Shown here: piece after piece, positions 1-9,111 of the stretch
Layout of the letters: every line of letters begins with the position of its first letter
Position numbering within the stretch: position 1 is the stretch's first letter
Origin: Planctomycetota bacterium
GTDB lineage: Bacteria > Planctomycetota > Brocadiia > Brocadiales > Bathyanammoxibiaceae
Length of the DNA stretch: 64,000 nucleotides
Assembly (NCBI GenBank): GCA_016209685.1
Contig: JACQVQ010000009.1
Location: forward strand, 124,001 to 188,000
Reading direction: 5' to 3'
Program-made: the position numbers and the translations under genes
The notes under the pieces: generated by a model
What the model saw: only the letters and a program-made list of their open reading frames with translations
What the model was told of the DNA's origin: nothing
Databases searched by the model: none

Positions 1-1
1 G

Positions 2-1363
2 GCAGAGGCCCTGGAGAAAGTGGGGTACCGGTGTGTGGTCGCCACTGAAGGCAGAGAGGGTCTCAGACATATAAGACGGGGGGGCAGGGCCACGCCTGAC
101 GGCGGGTTTGACGTGGTTATTACAGACCTGGTTATGAAGGACGTGGACGGTATGGAAGTCCTTAAGGAAACCAGGGAGCACCTCCCCCGAACCCAGGTAA
201 TCTTCCTCACCGGTTATGGTACCGTAGAATTAGCCGTAGCCGCCATGCAGAAAGGGGCTACCACCTTCCTCCGGAAACCCGTCAATGCACATCAACTCAG
301 GATAGCGGTAGAGGAGGCAATAAAAAAACAGACCCTCGTGGAGAGTTTCCCCCAGGCCCTTAGACCCTGGGTAAAGGGACTCCCCTTCCCTGAGATAGTG
401 GGCAAGAGCCCCAGGATGCAGCGTATCAACAGCCTGCTAAAACAGGTAGCCCCCACCAACGCCACGGTGCTCATCGGTGGTGAAAGTGGTACGGGCAAGG
501 AGCTTATTGCAAGGTCCCTCCACTATTACAGCCCAAGAAAGAACCGCCCCTTTGTGGTGTTGAATTCAGCGGCCATCCCGGAGGGCCTACTGGAGAGCGA
601 ACTCTTTGGTCACGAGAAAGGGGCCTTTACGGGGGCCATCTGCCAGAGGAAAGGAAAGTTTGAACATGCCCACAGGGGTACCTTGTTACTGGACGAGATA
701 GGGGACATGCCCTTAGCCATACAGGCCAAGCTCCTCAGGGTCCTGGAGGACGGAAAGGTAATCAAGGTAGGGAGCAATGAGCCAGTCTCGGTGGACGTCA
801 GGATTGTTGCGGCTACCAACAAAGACCTGGAAGGACTCGTGAAGGCCGGAAAGTTCAGGGAAGACCTCTACTTCAGACTCAATGTGGTTTCCGTCAAAGT
901 CCCTCCACTGAGAGAAAGACAGGATGATACCCCACTCCTTATAGATTGTTTCCTAAAAGAATTTTCTTCCACGCATGGGAGAGGGACGTGCACCATTACC
1001 CAGGAGGCCAGGAAGAGACTCTTCAACTATCCCTGGCCTGGGAACGTGAGGGAGCTAAGGAACTGCATAGAGAGTATGGTAGTCATGAGTCTGGATGGGG
1101 TTCTTAAGGTGGAGGACATTCCGGAACATATATCTCTTGCGAAAATGCGGAACTCGGAGTGCGGAGTGCGGAATTCCCCAATCCCCATTCCACAATCCCA
1201 ATTCCACAAGGTGCCTGTGGGGGGATCCATTGAAGAGATGGAAAAGGAACTCATAAAGAACACCCTTGCCTCAGCAGGGGGCAATAGAGAGACCTCCGCC
1301 AAGATACTGGGTATAGGTGAGCGTACCCTTTACAGAAAACTTGATAGGTATGGGCTGAAGTAA
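2..1363 (+). CDS. NtrC-family sigma54-dependent response regulator (receiver + AAA + Fis-type HTH), 5' end truncated by the window
   Basis: Receiver motif VVITDLVMKDVDGMEV, GESGTGKELIARSLH, GAFTGA, C-terminal GGNRETSAKILGIGERTLYRKL; frame is open to the window start. Confidence 0.93.
   Translation, partial: AEALEKVGYRCVVATEGREGLRHIRRGGRATPDGGFDVVITDLVMKDVDGMEVLKETREHLPRTQVIFLTGYGTVELAVAAMQKGATTFLRKPVNAHQLRIAVEEAIKKQTLVESFPQALRPWVKGLPFPEIVGKSPRMQRINSLLKQVAPTNATVLIGGESGTGKELIARSLHYYSPRKNRPFVVLNSAAIPEGLLESELFGHEKGAFTGAICQRKGKFEHAHRGTLLLDEIGDMPLAIQAKLLRVLEDGKVIKVGSNEPVSVDVRIVAATNKDLEGLVKAGKFREDLYFRLNVVSVKVPPLRERQDDTPLLIDCFLKEFSSTHGRGTCTITQEARKRLFNYPWPGNVRELRNCIESMVVMSLDGVLKVEDIPEHISLAKMRNSECGVRNSPIPIPQSQFHKVPVGGSIEEMEKELIKNTLASAGGNRETSAKILGIGERTLYRKLDRYGLK
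1145..1206. repeat. 'GCGGAATGC/GGAATTCC' degenerate repeat inside the NtrC-family gene
   Basis: atgcggaactcggagtgcggagtgcggaattccccaatccccattccacaatcccaattcc. Confidence 0.92.
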
Positions 1364-1365
1364 CG

Positions 1366-1482
1366 TCAAAGCCCAAAATCCAAATGTCAAATGAAATCCA
1401 AAGTTTAAAATCCAAAAGTTGTGTCCCTTATTTGTCATTTGAGCTTTGATATTGATTTGGCATTTGGGCTTTGACATTTAGA
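1366..1482. repeat. 'CAAAGCCCAAAATCCAAATGTC' degenerate inverted repeat
   Basis: tcaaagcccaaaatccaaatgtcaaatg...catttgggctttgaca; similar at 46328-46490. Confidence 0.88.
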
Positions 1483-1568
1483 TTTCTATCTACTACCTCT
1501 GCCTATCGGTCACTGCCTTTAGATATACTACCTGTGGATATTTTCCTCGCAATTATATACAATATGTA

Positions 1569-3323
1569 GTGGAGGTAAGAAGCATGGGGCACAAAGGTAG
1601 ACTGGAGTTGGGGGCTACGGCCCTCCTTATCTTAAAGAAGAGGTATCTAAAGAAAGACCTCACGGGTAATCCGATAGAGACCCCGGAGGAACTCTTTCTG
1701 AGGGTGGCCAGGAACGTGGCCCAGCCAGATGCCCTGTACAGTGAGGATGCAGAGAAGGCGGCGGAGACCTTCTATGAGATAATGTCGGGACTGGAGTTCC
1801 TCCCGAACTCCCCTACCCTGATGAATGCCGGGAGGGAGTTACAGCAGTTGGCCGCCTGTTTTGTCCTCCCGGTAGAGGACTCTATTGAGGGCATATTTGA
1901 GAGCGTAAAACAGGCGGCCATTATCCACCAGAGCGGTGGTGGGACGGGCTTCTCATTCTCCCGCCTCAGGCCCAAAAATGACGTAGTTAGCACCTCTGGC
2001 GGTCCGGCCAGCGGCCCGGTCTCCTTTATCAGGATATTCAACGAGTCCACGGAGGTTATAAACCAGGGGGGCTTCCGCCGTGGGGCTAATATGGCCGTAC
2101 TCCACGTCCAGCACCCGGACGTACTGGAATTCATCAACTCCAAGGGCAGGCAGGGAATCCTGACTAACTTTAACATCTCAGTAGGGGTGACCGACGCCTT
2201 TATGAAGGCTGTGGAGGAGGATACGGAGTGCGAACTCATAAACCCCAGGACAGGTCGCCCTGTCCGCAGACTCAGGGCAAGGGAGGTCTTCCAGGAGATT
2301 GTGGAGGAGGCCTGGAAGACAGGCGAACCGGGGATGCTCTTCCTGGATACCATAAACGCCGCCAACCCGACCCCGCTCCTGGGCAGGATAGAGAGCACCA
2401 ACCCTTGTGGTGAACAACCCTTACTGCCCTACGAGTCCTGCGTCCTGGGCTCGGTCAACCTCAAGAGGATGGTCCTTGACGGGGATAGACCCAGCATAAA
2501 CTGGCAGAGGCTCGGAGAAGTGGTGAGACACTCAGTCCACTTCCTTGATAACGTGATAGACGTCAACCGTTATCCCCTGCCCCAGATAGAGGCCGTAACT
2601 AAGGGCAACCGGAAGATAGGTCTTGGTCTCATGGGTTTTGCAGACATGCTCATAAGGCTGGGTATCCCTTACGACTCTGAAGAGGCGTTGAGACTGGCAG
2701 AAGAGCTGATGTCCTTCTTCTCCAGAGAGGCCAACCAGGCCTCCGTGGAACTGGCCCAGACCCGTGGCACCTTCCCCAATTTTACCATGAGCATATACAA
2801 TAAACCGGGTGGCCCCAGATACAGAAACGCCTCCCGCACCACCGTGGCCCCTACCGGCTCTATCAGCATCATGGCCGACTGCTCCAGCGGCATAGAGCCT
2901 ATCTTCGCCTTCTCTTACACCCGCCAGATACTGGACAATACCCATGTCTCTGAGACTTATGGGCCCTTCGTGGAGGGGGCCAAAAAGGAGGGATTCTACT
3001 CCGACGAGCTCATGCAGAGGGTATCCAGGGAGGGCTCCATACAGAATATCCCTGAGATACCCAGGGAGTTTAAGAGGGTCTTTGTAACCGCCAGGGACGT
3101 CCCCGCAGAATGGCACGTAAGGATGCAGGCCGCCTTCCAGAAGTACACGGATAGTGCGGTCAGCAAGACGATAAACTTCTCCGCCCACAGTTCAAGAGAA
3201 GAAGTGGAAAAGGCCTATCTCCTGGCTTATAAGTCAGGTTGCAAGGGCATCACCGTCTATCGTGATACCACTAGAATCTCCCAGGCCCTGGCCCTGGAGT
3301 GCGAGCCCTGTACCATTATTTAA
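1569..3323 (+). CDS. nrdJ: Adenosylcobalamin-dependent (class II) ribonucleoside-diphosphate reductase
   Basis: NSPTLMNAG, LAACFVLPVEDS, GGGTGFSFSRLRP, NPCGEQPLLPYESCVLGSVNL, GSISIMADCSSGIEP, CKGITVYRD motifs. Confidence 0.93.
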   Translation: MEVRSMGHKGRLELGATALLILKKRYLKKDLTGNPIETPEELFLRVARNVAQPDALYSEDAEKAAETFYEIMSGLEFLPNSPTLMNAGRELQQLAACFVLPVEDSIEGIFESVKQAAIIHQSGGGTGFSFSRLRPKNDVVSTSGGPASGPVSFIRIFNESTEVINQGGFRRGANMAVLHVQHPDVLEFINSKGRQGILTNFNISVGVTDAFMKAVEEDTECELINPRTGRPVRRLRAREVFQEIVEEAWKTGEPGMLFLDTINAANPTPLLGRIESTNPCGEQPLLPYESCVLGSVNLKRMVLDGDRPSINWQRLGEVVRHSVHFLDNVIDVNRYPLPQIEAVTKGNRKIGLGLMGFADMLIRLGIPYDSEEALRLAEELMSFFSREANQASVELAQTRGTFPNFTMSIYNKPGGPRYRNASRTTVAPTGSISIMADCSSGIEPIFAFSYTRQILDNTHVSETYGPFVEGAKKEGFYSDELMQRVSREGSIQNIPEIPREFKRVFVTARDVPAEWHVRMQAAFQKYTDSAVSKTINFSAHSSREEVEKAYLLAYKSGCKGITVYRDTTRISQALALECEPCTII

Positions 3324-3595
3324 AGACAAAGACTTGGACATATCATTCAGATTGGATTACTCCTGCCTTTGTGGTTGCAACTGCTAAGGTACAGGGCGAG
3401 TGTGAGGTGGGGGTGGTGGATTGAGACGAATTACAGATTACAAATTTCAAATTATTGTAGTGGCCGAGCTTGCTCGGCACTATGTCTTTGAAACAAGATT
3501 GCTTCCACGCTTAAGGCGGGTCGCAATACCAATTTGTGATTAAGAAATTCATAAATAGATTTTTAAACCTTGACTTTTAATAGTTTTTAAACAGT

Positions 3596-3850
3596 ATGAA
3601 ACTGATTCGCCTCTCTGGCCATGCACTGCAAAACTTGCAGTTCCGCGGTGTAACTGAGGCGGAGATTATTGAAACGATTCAAAGCAAGGAATGGACTCAA
3701 GCTGGAGGTGGATGGCTAGAGTGTCGTAAAAATTTTCCTTTTGGTAAGGATTGGAATGGTAAAATATATACGACAAAGCAGGTTAGGCCAATCTTTGTTG
3801 ACGAAGAAAAAGAAATCGTAGTAGTAACGGTTTATGCCTATTATTTTTGA
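3596..3850 (+). CDS. DUF4258-like small protein (putative toxin-like partner)
   Basis: 84 aa; 'LSGHALQNLQFRGVTEAEIIETI...KIYTTKQVRPIFVDEEKEIVVVTVYAYYF' pattern of DUF4258. Confidence 0.7.
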   Translation: MKLIRLSGHALQNLQFRGVTEAEIIETIQSKEWTQAGGGWLECRKNFPFGKDWNGKIYTTKQVRPIFVDEEKEIVVVTVYAYYF

Positions 3851-3865
3851 GAGAGAGAAAACCAA

Positions 3866-4081
3866 ATGAAGATTACATATGATCCAGAAGTTGACGCACT
3901 CTACATCAGATTCCGAGAGACGACGGTAACTACCAAACACCTGGCCGAGGGTATAGCCGCAGACTATAGTGCTGATGGACACCTGGCAGGGATAGAGATA
4001 TTGGATGCTACAAAGCGTTTGGGCTATAAAGATATTTTCCGTAAGGTTATCCTTGAAGATGTTGCTATAGGGAGGACGTAA
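3866..4081 (+). CDS. DUF2283 domain protein (putative antitoxin-like partner)
   Basis: 'MKITYDPEVDALYIRFRE...DYSADGHLAGIEILDA' is the DUF2283 signature; 16 bp after the DUF4258 ORF. Confidence 0.85.
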   Translation: MKITYDPEVDALYIRFRETTVTTKHLAEGIAADYSADGHLAGIEILDATKRLGYKDIFRKVILEDVAIGRT

Positions 4082-4218
4082 ATATATGAATTTAACGTGG
4101 TCTGCCATTCAGAATGTGAGGGCGTTAAAACGCACCCTACATTACTGGAGATTGCACATAATATTACTTAGCTTCGGGTGAATTCTTTAAGTGAACGTAG
4201 TGAGGTGCAAAGACCACG

Positions 4219-4707
4219 CTAGCTGTATTTTTTATAGCGCCCTACCCAATACAAAAGAACTAAGGTGGCTAATAGCAAAGATGTGGGTACTCCAATTGCC
4301 AGTGACCACTCTCGTTGTAAGCACCATCCTATAACCTTCGCACTTACGATGGCATAGGCTATGGATAAGGCATTACCTATCAAGAAAATATTGTAAAAGG
4401 TACGGCCTATAATCTTGCGTCCTCCATACTCCATATCCTCACCCCAACGTTTCCATTGTCCGGCAACCTTCAACGCAAGCCAAACACCTATGAATTCTGA
4501 TTTGTCTAATTGAAAAGATGCAGTGTACAAGGCCCTTTCCACACAACCAAGGATACGGGGCAAATGAGATTCTGGACGGAGTTCACTATCCTTATCCTTC
4601 TCCCAGCCGATAGAATTCCATAACCGGTCGACAACTAGCGATATAGAAAAGTGTGCAACAATTATCGCAAACAAATAACCAATAGTGTAAGCTACCCAAA
4701 TGTTCAT
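4219..4707 (-). CDS. Hypothetical membrane protein (2-4 hydrophobic segments)
   Basis: 162 aa open frame, hydrophobic N- and C-terminal segments, no family recognised. Confidence 0.55.
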   Translation of the reverse strand: MNIWVAYTIGYLFAIIVAHFSISLVVDRLWNSIGWEKDKDSELRPESHLPRILGCVERALYTASFQLDKSEFIGVWLALKVAGQWKRWGEDMEYGGRKIIGRTFYNIFLIGNALSIAYAIVSAKVIGWCLQREWSLAIGVPTSLLLATLVLLYWVGRYKKYS

Positions 4708-4781
4708 TGCCCTTTTAAGACTTAAGCATGTTGTAATGTTTCCAGCCCTTGGGGTGTCTTACGCACGTTGTATTGCTCAGT

Positions 4782-4860
4782 TCACAAGTACTCATCCACC
4801 CTCCTGTACCACTCCATCTCCCTTTCAAAAATCGTCCCTTCGGAGAGGTTTTGGGACCTT
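4782..4860 (-). pseudogene. Remnant of the 3' end of a B12-radical SAM gene (duplicate of the terminus of the gene at 5579-7054)
   Basis: Minus strand reads ...LSEGTIFEREMEWYRRVDEYL*, against the intact terminus LLSSERAVFEREMEGYRRVNEYL*. Confidence 0.8.
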
Positions 4861-4892
4861 CAGCAGGCATAGCCCATTGGCCTGTCTTTAGA

Positions 4893-5132
4893 CTACCGAT
4901 TCTCATAAAGCCTTAGAAATTCCTCTCTTGTCAATCCAGCCTGTCTTATTATCTCCACCAACGTACCTTTATCTACCTCTTTATGGTCAGGAACAACTAC
5001 CGCCTTTTTCCCCTTTTGAGGTTCTTGTTTTATAAGTACGACGTGACTGCCTCTTTGCCTGGCTGGCGAAAAGCCTGCCCTTTTAAGAAGCTTAATAACC
5101 TCCCTACCTGACAGGACTGGCAGTTTTTGCAT
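4893..5132 (-). CDS. hicA: HicA family toxin
   Basis: 79 aa: 'LSGREVIKLLKRAGFSPARQRGSHVVLIK...VVVPDHKEVDKGTLVEIIRQAGLTREEF'. Confidence 0.9.
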   Translation of the reverse strand: MQKLPVLSGREVIKLLKRAGFSPARQRGSHVVLIKQEPQKGKKAVVVPDHKEVDKGTLVEIIRQAGLTREEFLRLYENR

Positions 5133-5334
5133 TTTTTATCTGGATGTGCGTTACCAATATACCTTCGCCCCCCACACCCTCAGAAAGTCCCATTTCCTCC
5201 ACATAGAGTTCCACGGCCTCTTTTAAATTCTTTAACGCCTCCTCAATGGTGTAGCCCTGGCTTACTACGTCCACTTCGGGGCATAAGGCTACATACTGTT
5301 TCTCGCCCTTTTTAATGATGGCAGTAAGTTCCAT
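5104..5334 (-). CDS. hicB: HicB family antitoxin
   Basis: 76 aa: 'YVALCPEVDVVSQGYTIEEALKNLKEAVELYVEE'; overlaps hicA by 29 bp. Confidence 0.88.
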   Translation of the reverse strand: MELTAIIKKGEKQYVALCPEVDVVSQGYTIEEALKNLKEAVELYVEEMGLSEGVGGEGILVTHIQIKNAKTASPVR

Positions 5335-5445
5335 TTACTCCTCTCCTTACCCTCATAGTTTACTTGAAAGGCCTCTTAAATAACAGCTTGTCCTTGATAG
5401 AAATGCTAGCCTGAAGCTACAAAAAAGTCTTTACGATACTACCTG

Positions 5446-5528
5446 TCATTCTGAGTGAGCCAAAGCCCTGAGCGTAGCGAAGGGGAAGCGAAGAATCTAG
5501 ACCCTTTGCTTACGCTCAGGGTGACATT
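5446..5528. repeat. Dispersed repeat of the 'GTCATTCTGAG...AGCGAAGCGAAGAATC' family
   Basis: tgtcattctgagtgagccaaagccctgagcgtagcgaaggggaagcgaagaatct...gctcagggtgaca; recurs at 7064, 13954, 32520, 33055 and 34115. Confidence 0.9.
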
Positions 5529-5578
5529 TTGCTGAGATTCTTTGCCACCTGAGGCAGATTATGTGTTCTGCGAAATTC

Positions 5579-7054
5579 TCACAAATACTCATTCACCCTC
5601 CTGTACCCCTCCATCTCCCTCTCAAAGACCGCCCTTTCGGAGCTTAAGAGGAGCTGGCCCTTTTTCCACAGGTTCCTGAGGCCTCGGTAGGTAGAACCCA
5701 GTGTGCCCATGACCTCCCTATAAAGAGGAGTAGGTTCGGACAGGGTGTAATACTCCCTGTGGAGCTTCCAGCGTACAAACTCCAGTTCCTTATCGGAGAG
5801 GTGTTTTGTCCTCACGTTGGCCCAAAAACCGTTGTATCTAGTAAAGTCGTCAGGGTTGGTCACCAGGCCCTGTCTCATGAGTTCTTCCCTTATGCCGGTC
5901 TTGGGATAAGGGGTCAGAATCTGGTCAAAGTAGAAGTCCACCCCTTGCTCCTTAAAGAACTTAAAGTTTTCTTCAGTATCCTCATAAGTATCGTCTGGGT
6001 TGCCCACAATCATACCACCCACTATTAGTATCTTATTATCGTGGAGGAGGCGGATGGCCTTTTTATTATACTCTACGATGTCCCCCTTTTTCAGTTGTTC
6101 CAGGTTCCGTTTAGAGACGTTCTCTATCCCCAGGAAGACGCTCCTGAAGCCTGCCTGGGCCATGGCCCTGGAGAGTTCGGGTACGGAGGCGATGCCCCTG
6201 GAGCTGACCTGTGTCCAATACCAGAGGTCGTTATGTCCCTCCTTTACGATGGTCTCGCAGAGTTCCAGGAGCCTCTTGGGGTTCAGGGTTATGTTATCGT
6301 CTATCATCATTATCATCTTGGCCCCTGCCCTCTTACAGTTCTCAATGTCTGCTATTACCCTGGGTATTTCATAAGTCCTGAAGGTAGTGGAGTACATGTG
6401 GTGCATACTGCAGAAATTACAGGTGAAGGTGCATCCCCTGGAGGTCTCCAGGGTGTCCACCGGGGTACCGTGGTATGCGTAGCCGCTCCAGATTCTCCTG
6501 GACCTGTCGGGCAGGGGCAGGGTCTTCAGGTCTAAAAGGGGCCTTCGTGGGTTATGTTTCCAAATCCCATCTTCTTTATAGGACAGGCCCGCTATTCGGC
6601 TGAAGTCCCCCTTCCCCTCCAGCGCCTCCACTAGTTCCCTAAGGGTAACCTCACCTTCCCCGCATATTAGGAAGTCAAAGAGTTCGCCGTCCTCGCCGGA
6701 GCATATCTCCTGATGCATAAGGGTGGCATGGTAACCCCCCAGACAGATGTAGGGGCGACCCGGCGGGTCGCCCCTACCATTTAATTCTCTTATCAATTGG
6801 GCAATCTTCCGCGCAGTACGGTACTGGAAGGTCATGGAGGCGATGCCTACCAGATGTGGCTTGTAGGTGTTGACGGCCTGGATGATAGATTCCCGTACAC
6901 TGCTCCGCCTGTTAACAAGGTCACCCACATAGACGTTGTGTCCTGGGGGGAGGCTGGCGGCTATGGAGCAGAGTCCGAGATGGGGCGCCTTTAATGCGCT
7001 CTGGGGGGAGATGAAGGGCAGGTAATCGGGCATGTTGAGGAGTAGGATGTTCAT
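5579..7054 (-). CDS. B12-binding-domain radical SAM protein
   Basis: N-terminal cobalamin-binding-like domain; 'ETSRGCTFTCNFCSMHHMY' (CxxxCxxC); 'PKTGIREEL'. Confidence 0.9.
   Translation of the reverse strand: MNILLLNMPDYLPFISPQSALKAPHLGLCSIAASLPPGHNVYVGDLVNRRSSVRESIIQAVNTYKPHLVGIASMTFQYRTARKIAQLIRELNGRGDPPGRPYICLGGYHATLMHQEICSGEDGELFDFLICGEGEVTLRELVEALEGKGDFSRIAGLSYKEDGIWKHNPRRPLLDLKTLPLPDRSRRIWSGYAYHGTPVDTLETSRGCTFTCNFCSMHHMYSTTFRTYEIPRVIADIENCKRAGAKMIMMIDDNITLNPKRLLELCETIVKEGHNDLWYWTQVSSRGIASVPELSRAMAQAGFRSVFLGIENVSKRNLEQLKKGDIVEYNKKAIRLLHDNKILIVGGMIVGNPDDTYEDTEENFKFFKEQGVDFYFDQILTPYPKTGIREELMRQGLVTNPDDFTRYNGFWANVRTKHLSDKELEFVRWKLHREYYTLSEPTPLYREVMGTLGSTYRGLRNLWKKGQLLLSSERAVFEREMEGYRRVNEYL
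6749..6777. repeat. Perfect 29-bp palindrome GTAGGGGCGACCCGGCGGGTCGCCCCTAC inside the radical SAM gene
   Basis: Read directly; encodes GRGDPPGRPY in frame. Confidence 0.97.
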
Positions 7055-7056
7055 GC

Positions 7057-8154
7057 TTACTTTCTTGTCACCCTGAGTGCAATGAGGGGTCTGCTTCTTT
7101 CCTTAGGAGATTCTTCGCTTCGCTCAGAATGACTTTTGGACTTTTGGGCCATCACAATAGAAATATCCCTGGGTAGTGGTAGTTGGGGCCAGCTTATAGA
7201 CTTAAAGCCTGCCTCCTCCAGCCAGCCCTTTATCTCCTTAAAGGAATAGCTCCTGCCCTTCTCCGTGTAGAGTAGCATGTTCAGGGCAAAGGCCGAGGCA
7301 AAGGGTGGGTTGGCCTTGTCTTCCTTTAATATAAAGTCCTGTACCATTATCCTCCCGCCTGGGTTCAGGCACTCATATACCCTCTTCATCAGCTCCAGGT
7401 TCTCCTTCTCCCCCTCGGAATGGATGACGTGGGAGAGGAAGATCACGTCAAACCCCTTGGGCAGTGATTTATTATAATCACCCGGCAGGAGGATTATCCT
7501 CTTTTTCATGCCGTAATTGGCAACAAACTCCCTCGTTACCTCAAGGGTCTTGGGGAGGTCCAGTAGGGTGGCCCTGAGACCAGGGTTGGCCTTGCAGAAG
7601 TAGATGGAGAAGGCGCCTGAGCCTGCACCTATGTCCAGTAGTGTCTTAACCCCCTTAAGGGGGACAACCCTGGACAGCAGTTCTGCATGGCCCATGGCCG
7701 TGTTGTGCATGGCATGGATAAATGAGCGGGTTACGGCCTTATCCTCCAGGTACATCTCGTGTTGTTTTATTGGCCTACCCTTACGCAGGGATTCCTCTAA
7801 TCGCCCCCAGCCCTCCCAGAGGTTGTTGTGAAAGTTTAATATATCCCCCACATAGTAGGGGTGGGTTTTACACCCGCCCTTGCCTCTGAGGAGGACTTCC
7901 CTGGTGAGAGGGGTGTTGTAGTACCGTATGCCCCGTTTTCCTAAAACTTTCATCCCCACCAGGGCGTTCAATAGTAGTTCCATAGCCCTGGGGGCGCAAG
8001 AAGTCTTCCTGGCCAGTTCCCTGGCAGTGAGGGCAGATTCCCCAAGGCGGTTAAAGAGGTCTAGTTTTACTGCGGCCAAGAGGGCCTTGGCGTAGAAGTA
8101 AGAGTACCCAAGCTCTATTATGCGGCTTCTGAAGTCTTGCAAGGTCTTGTCCAT
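7057..8154 (-). CDS. SAM-dependent O-methyltransferase (AdoMet methyltransferase with N-terminal dimerisation domain)
   Basis: 'TLLDIGAGSGAFSIYFCKANPGLRATLLDLPKTLEVTREF', 'HVIHSEGEKENLELMKRVYECLNPGGRIMVQDF'. Confidence 0.88.
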   Translation of the reverse strand: MDKTLQDFRSRIIELGYSYFYAKALLAAVKLDLFNRLGESALTARELARKTSCAPRAMELLLNALVGMKVLGKRGIRYYNTPLTREVLLRGKGGCKTHPYYVGDILNFHNNLWEGWGRLEESLRKGRPIKQHEMYLEDKAVTRSFIHAMHNTAMGHAELLSRVVPLKGVKTLLDIGAGSGAFSIYFCKANPGLRATLLDLPKTLEVTREFVANYGMKKRIILLPGDYNKSLPKGFDVIFLSHVIHSEGEKENLELMKRVYECLNPGGRIMVQDFILKEDKANPPFASAFALNMLLYTEKGRSYSFKEIKGWLEEAGFKSISWPQLPLPRDISIVMAQKSKSHSERSEESPKERSRPLIALRVTRK

Positions 8155-8157
8155 ACC

Positions 8158-8232
8158 AGGAACACAGGATACAGAATTCAGGATATAGAATCAATAACAC
8201 AAAATTCTGAATTCTGCATCCTTTCTTCTATT
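8158..8232. repeat. 'TTCTGTATTC/CAGAATTC'-type degenerate repeat
   Basis: aggaacacaggatacagaattcaggatatagaatcaataacacaaaattctgaattctgcatccttt; similar at 12108, 20051 and 23001. Confidence 0.8.
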
Positions 8233-8267
8233 GACACCCTCACTGGTAGTTGATAGGATGTCTAAAC

Positions 8268-9107
8268 ATGAAGGCCTTTGTTGTTATTCCTGCCAGATAT
8301 GGGTCTTCCAGACTCCCAGGAAAGCTTATCCTCCCAGAAGCCAAGACGTTAACAGGAAAGTTCTTGATTGAGCACGTCTATTCCCGGGTCATAGAAGCAA
8401 AGGGGGTTCAGGGGGTACTGGTAGCTACGGATGACCGGCGTATCTTTGACGTCGTTAAGGGCTTTGGAGGGGAGGTAGTGATGACCTCCCCCGAGCACAA
8501 GTCCGGTACTGACCGTGTGGCAGAGGTTGCCAAAAAGATAGATGCCGATATAATCGTGAACGTACAGGGAGACGAACCTGAGGTACATCCTGAGATGGTA
8601 GATACTGTAGTGGAGGCCATGCAAAAGGATAAGGAGGCAGTAATGGCTACCCTGGCTAACGTTATAGATTCCAGGGAAGAATACCAGGACCCCCATGTGG
8701 TGAAGGTAGTGATGGATAGCAGGGGCTATGCCCTCTACTTTTCCAGGTCACCTATACCCTACGTAGCCTCTTGGGGAAACGAAGAGGGTTCAAACGTTCA
8801 AGGGTCTAAAGGTTCAAGAGAGGGGGCGTATTACAAACACCTTGGCATATATTCTTACAGGAGGGATTTCCTGCTGAGATATTCCCAATTACCCAGGTCT
8901 CCCCTTGAAGAGGCGGAAAAGCTGGAGCAGTTGAGGGTACTATCCAACGGGTACAAGATAAAGGTAGCGGTTACGCCTCACAGGTGCTGTGGTGTGGATA
9001 CCCCGGAAGATTTCAGGCGGTTCTTAGACAAATATCGGCTATTGGCTGTCGGCAGTCAGAAACCTGAAAGCCGAAAGAGGATAACCGAAGGCCAGGTTAG
9101 TAGATAA
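8268..9107 (+). CDS. kdsB: 3-deoxy-manno-octulosonate cytidylyltransferase
   Basis: [73 protein letters not shown]. Confidence 0.95.
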   Translation: MKAFVVIPARYGSSRLPGKLILPEAKTLTGKFLIEHVYSRVIEAKGVQGVLVATDDRRIFDVVKGFGGEVVMTSPEHKSGTDRVAEVAKKIDADIIVNVQGDEPEVHPEMVDTVVEAMQKDKEAVMATLANVIDSREEYQDPHVVKVVMDSRGYALYFSRSPIPYVASWGNEEGSNVQGSKGSREGAYYKHLGIYSYRRDFLLRYSQLPRSPLEEAEKLEQLRVLSNGYKIKVAVTPHRCCGVDTPEDFRRFLDKYRLLAVGSQKPESRKRITEGQVSR

Positions 9108-9111
9108 ATAC

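Noticed and set aside
1772-2401. 209-aa minus-strand ORF inside nrdJ and many other long antisense ORFs (e.g. 2532-3188, 13183-13722)
   Set aside because: Opposite strand of strongly supported conserved genes; compositions look like shadow ORFs.
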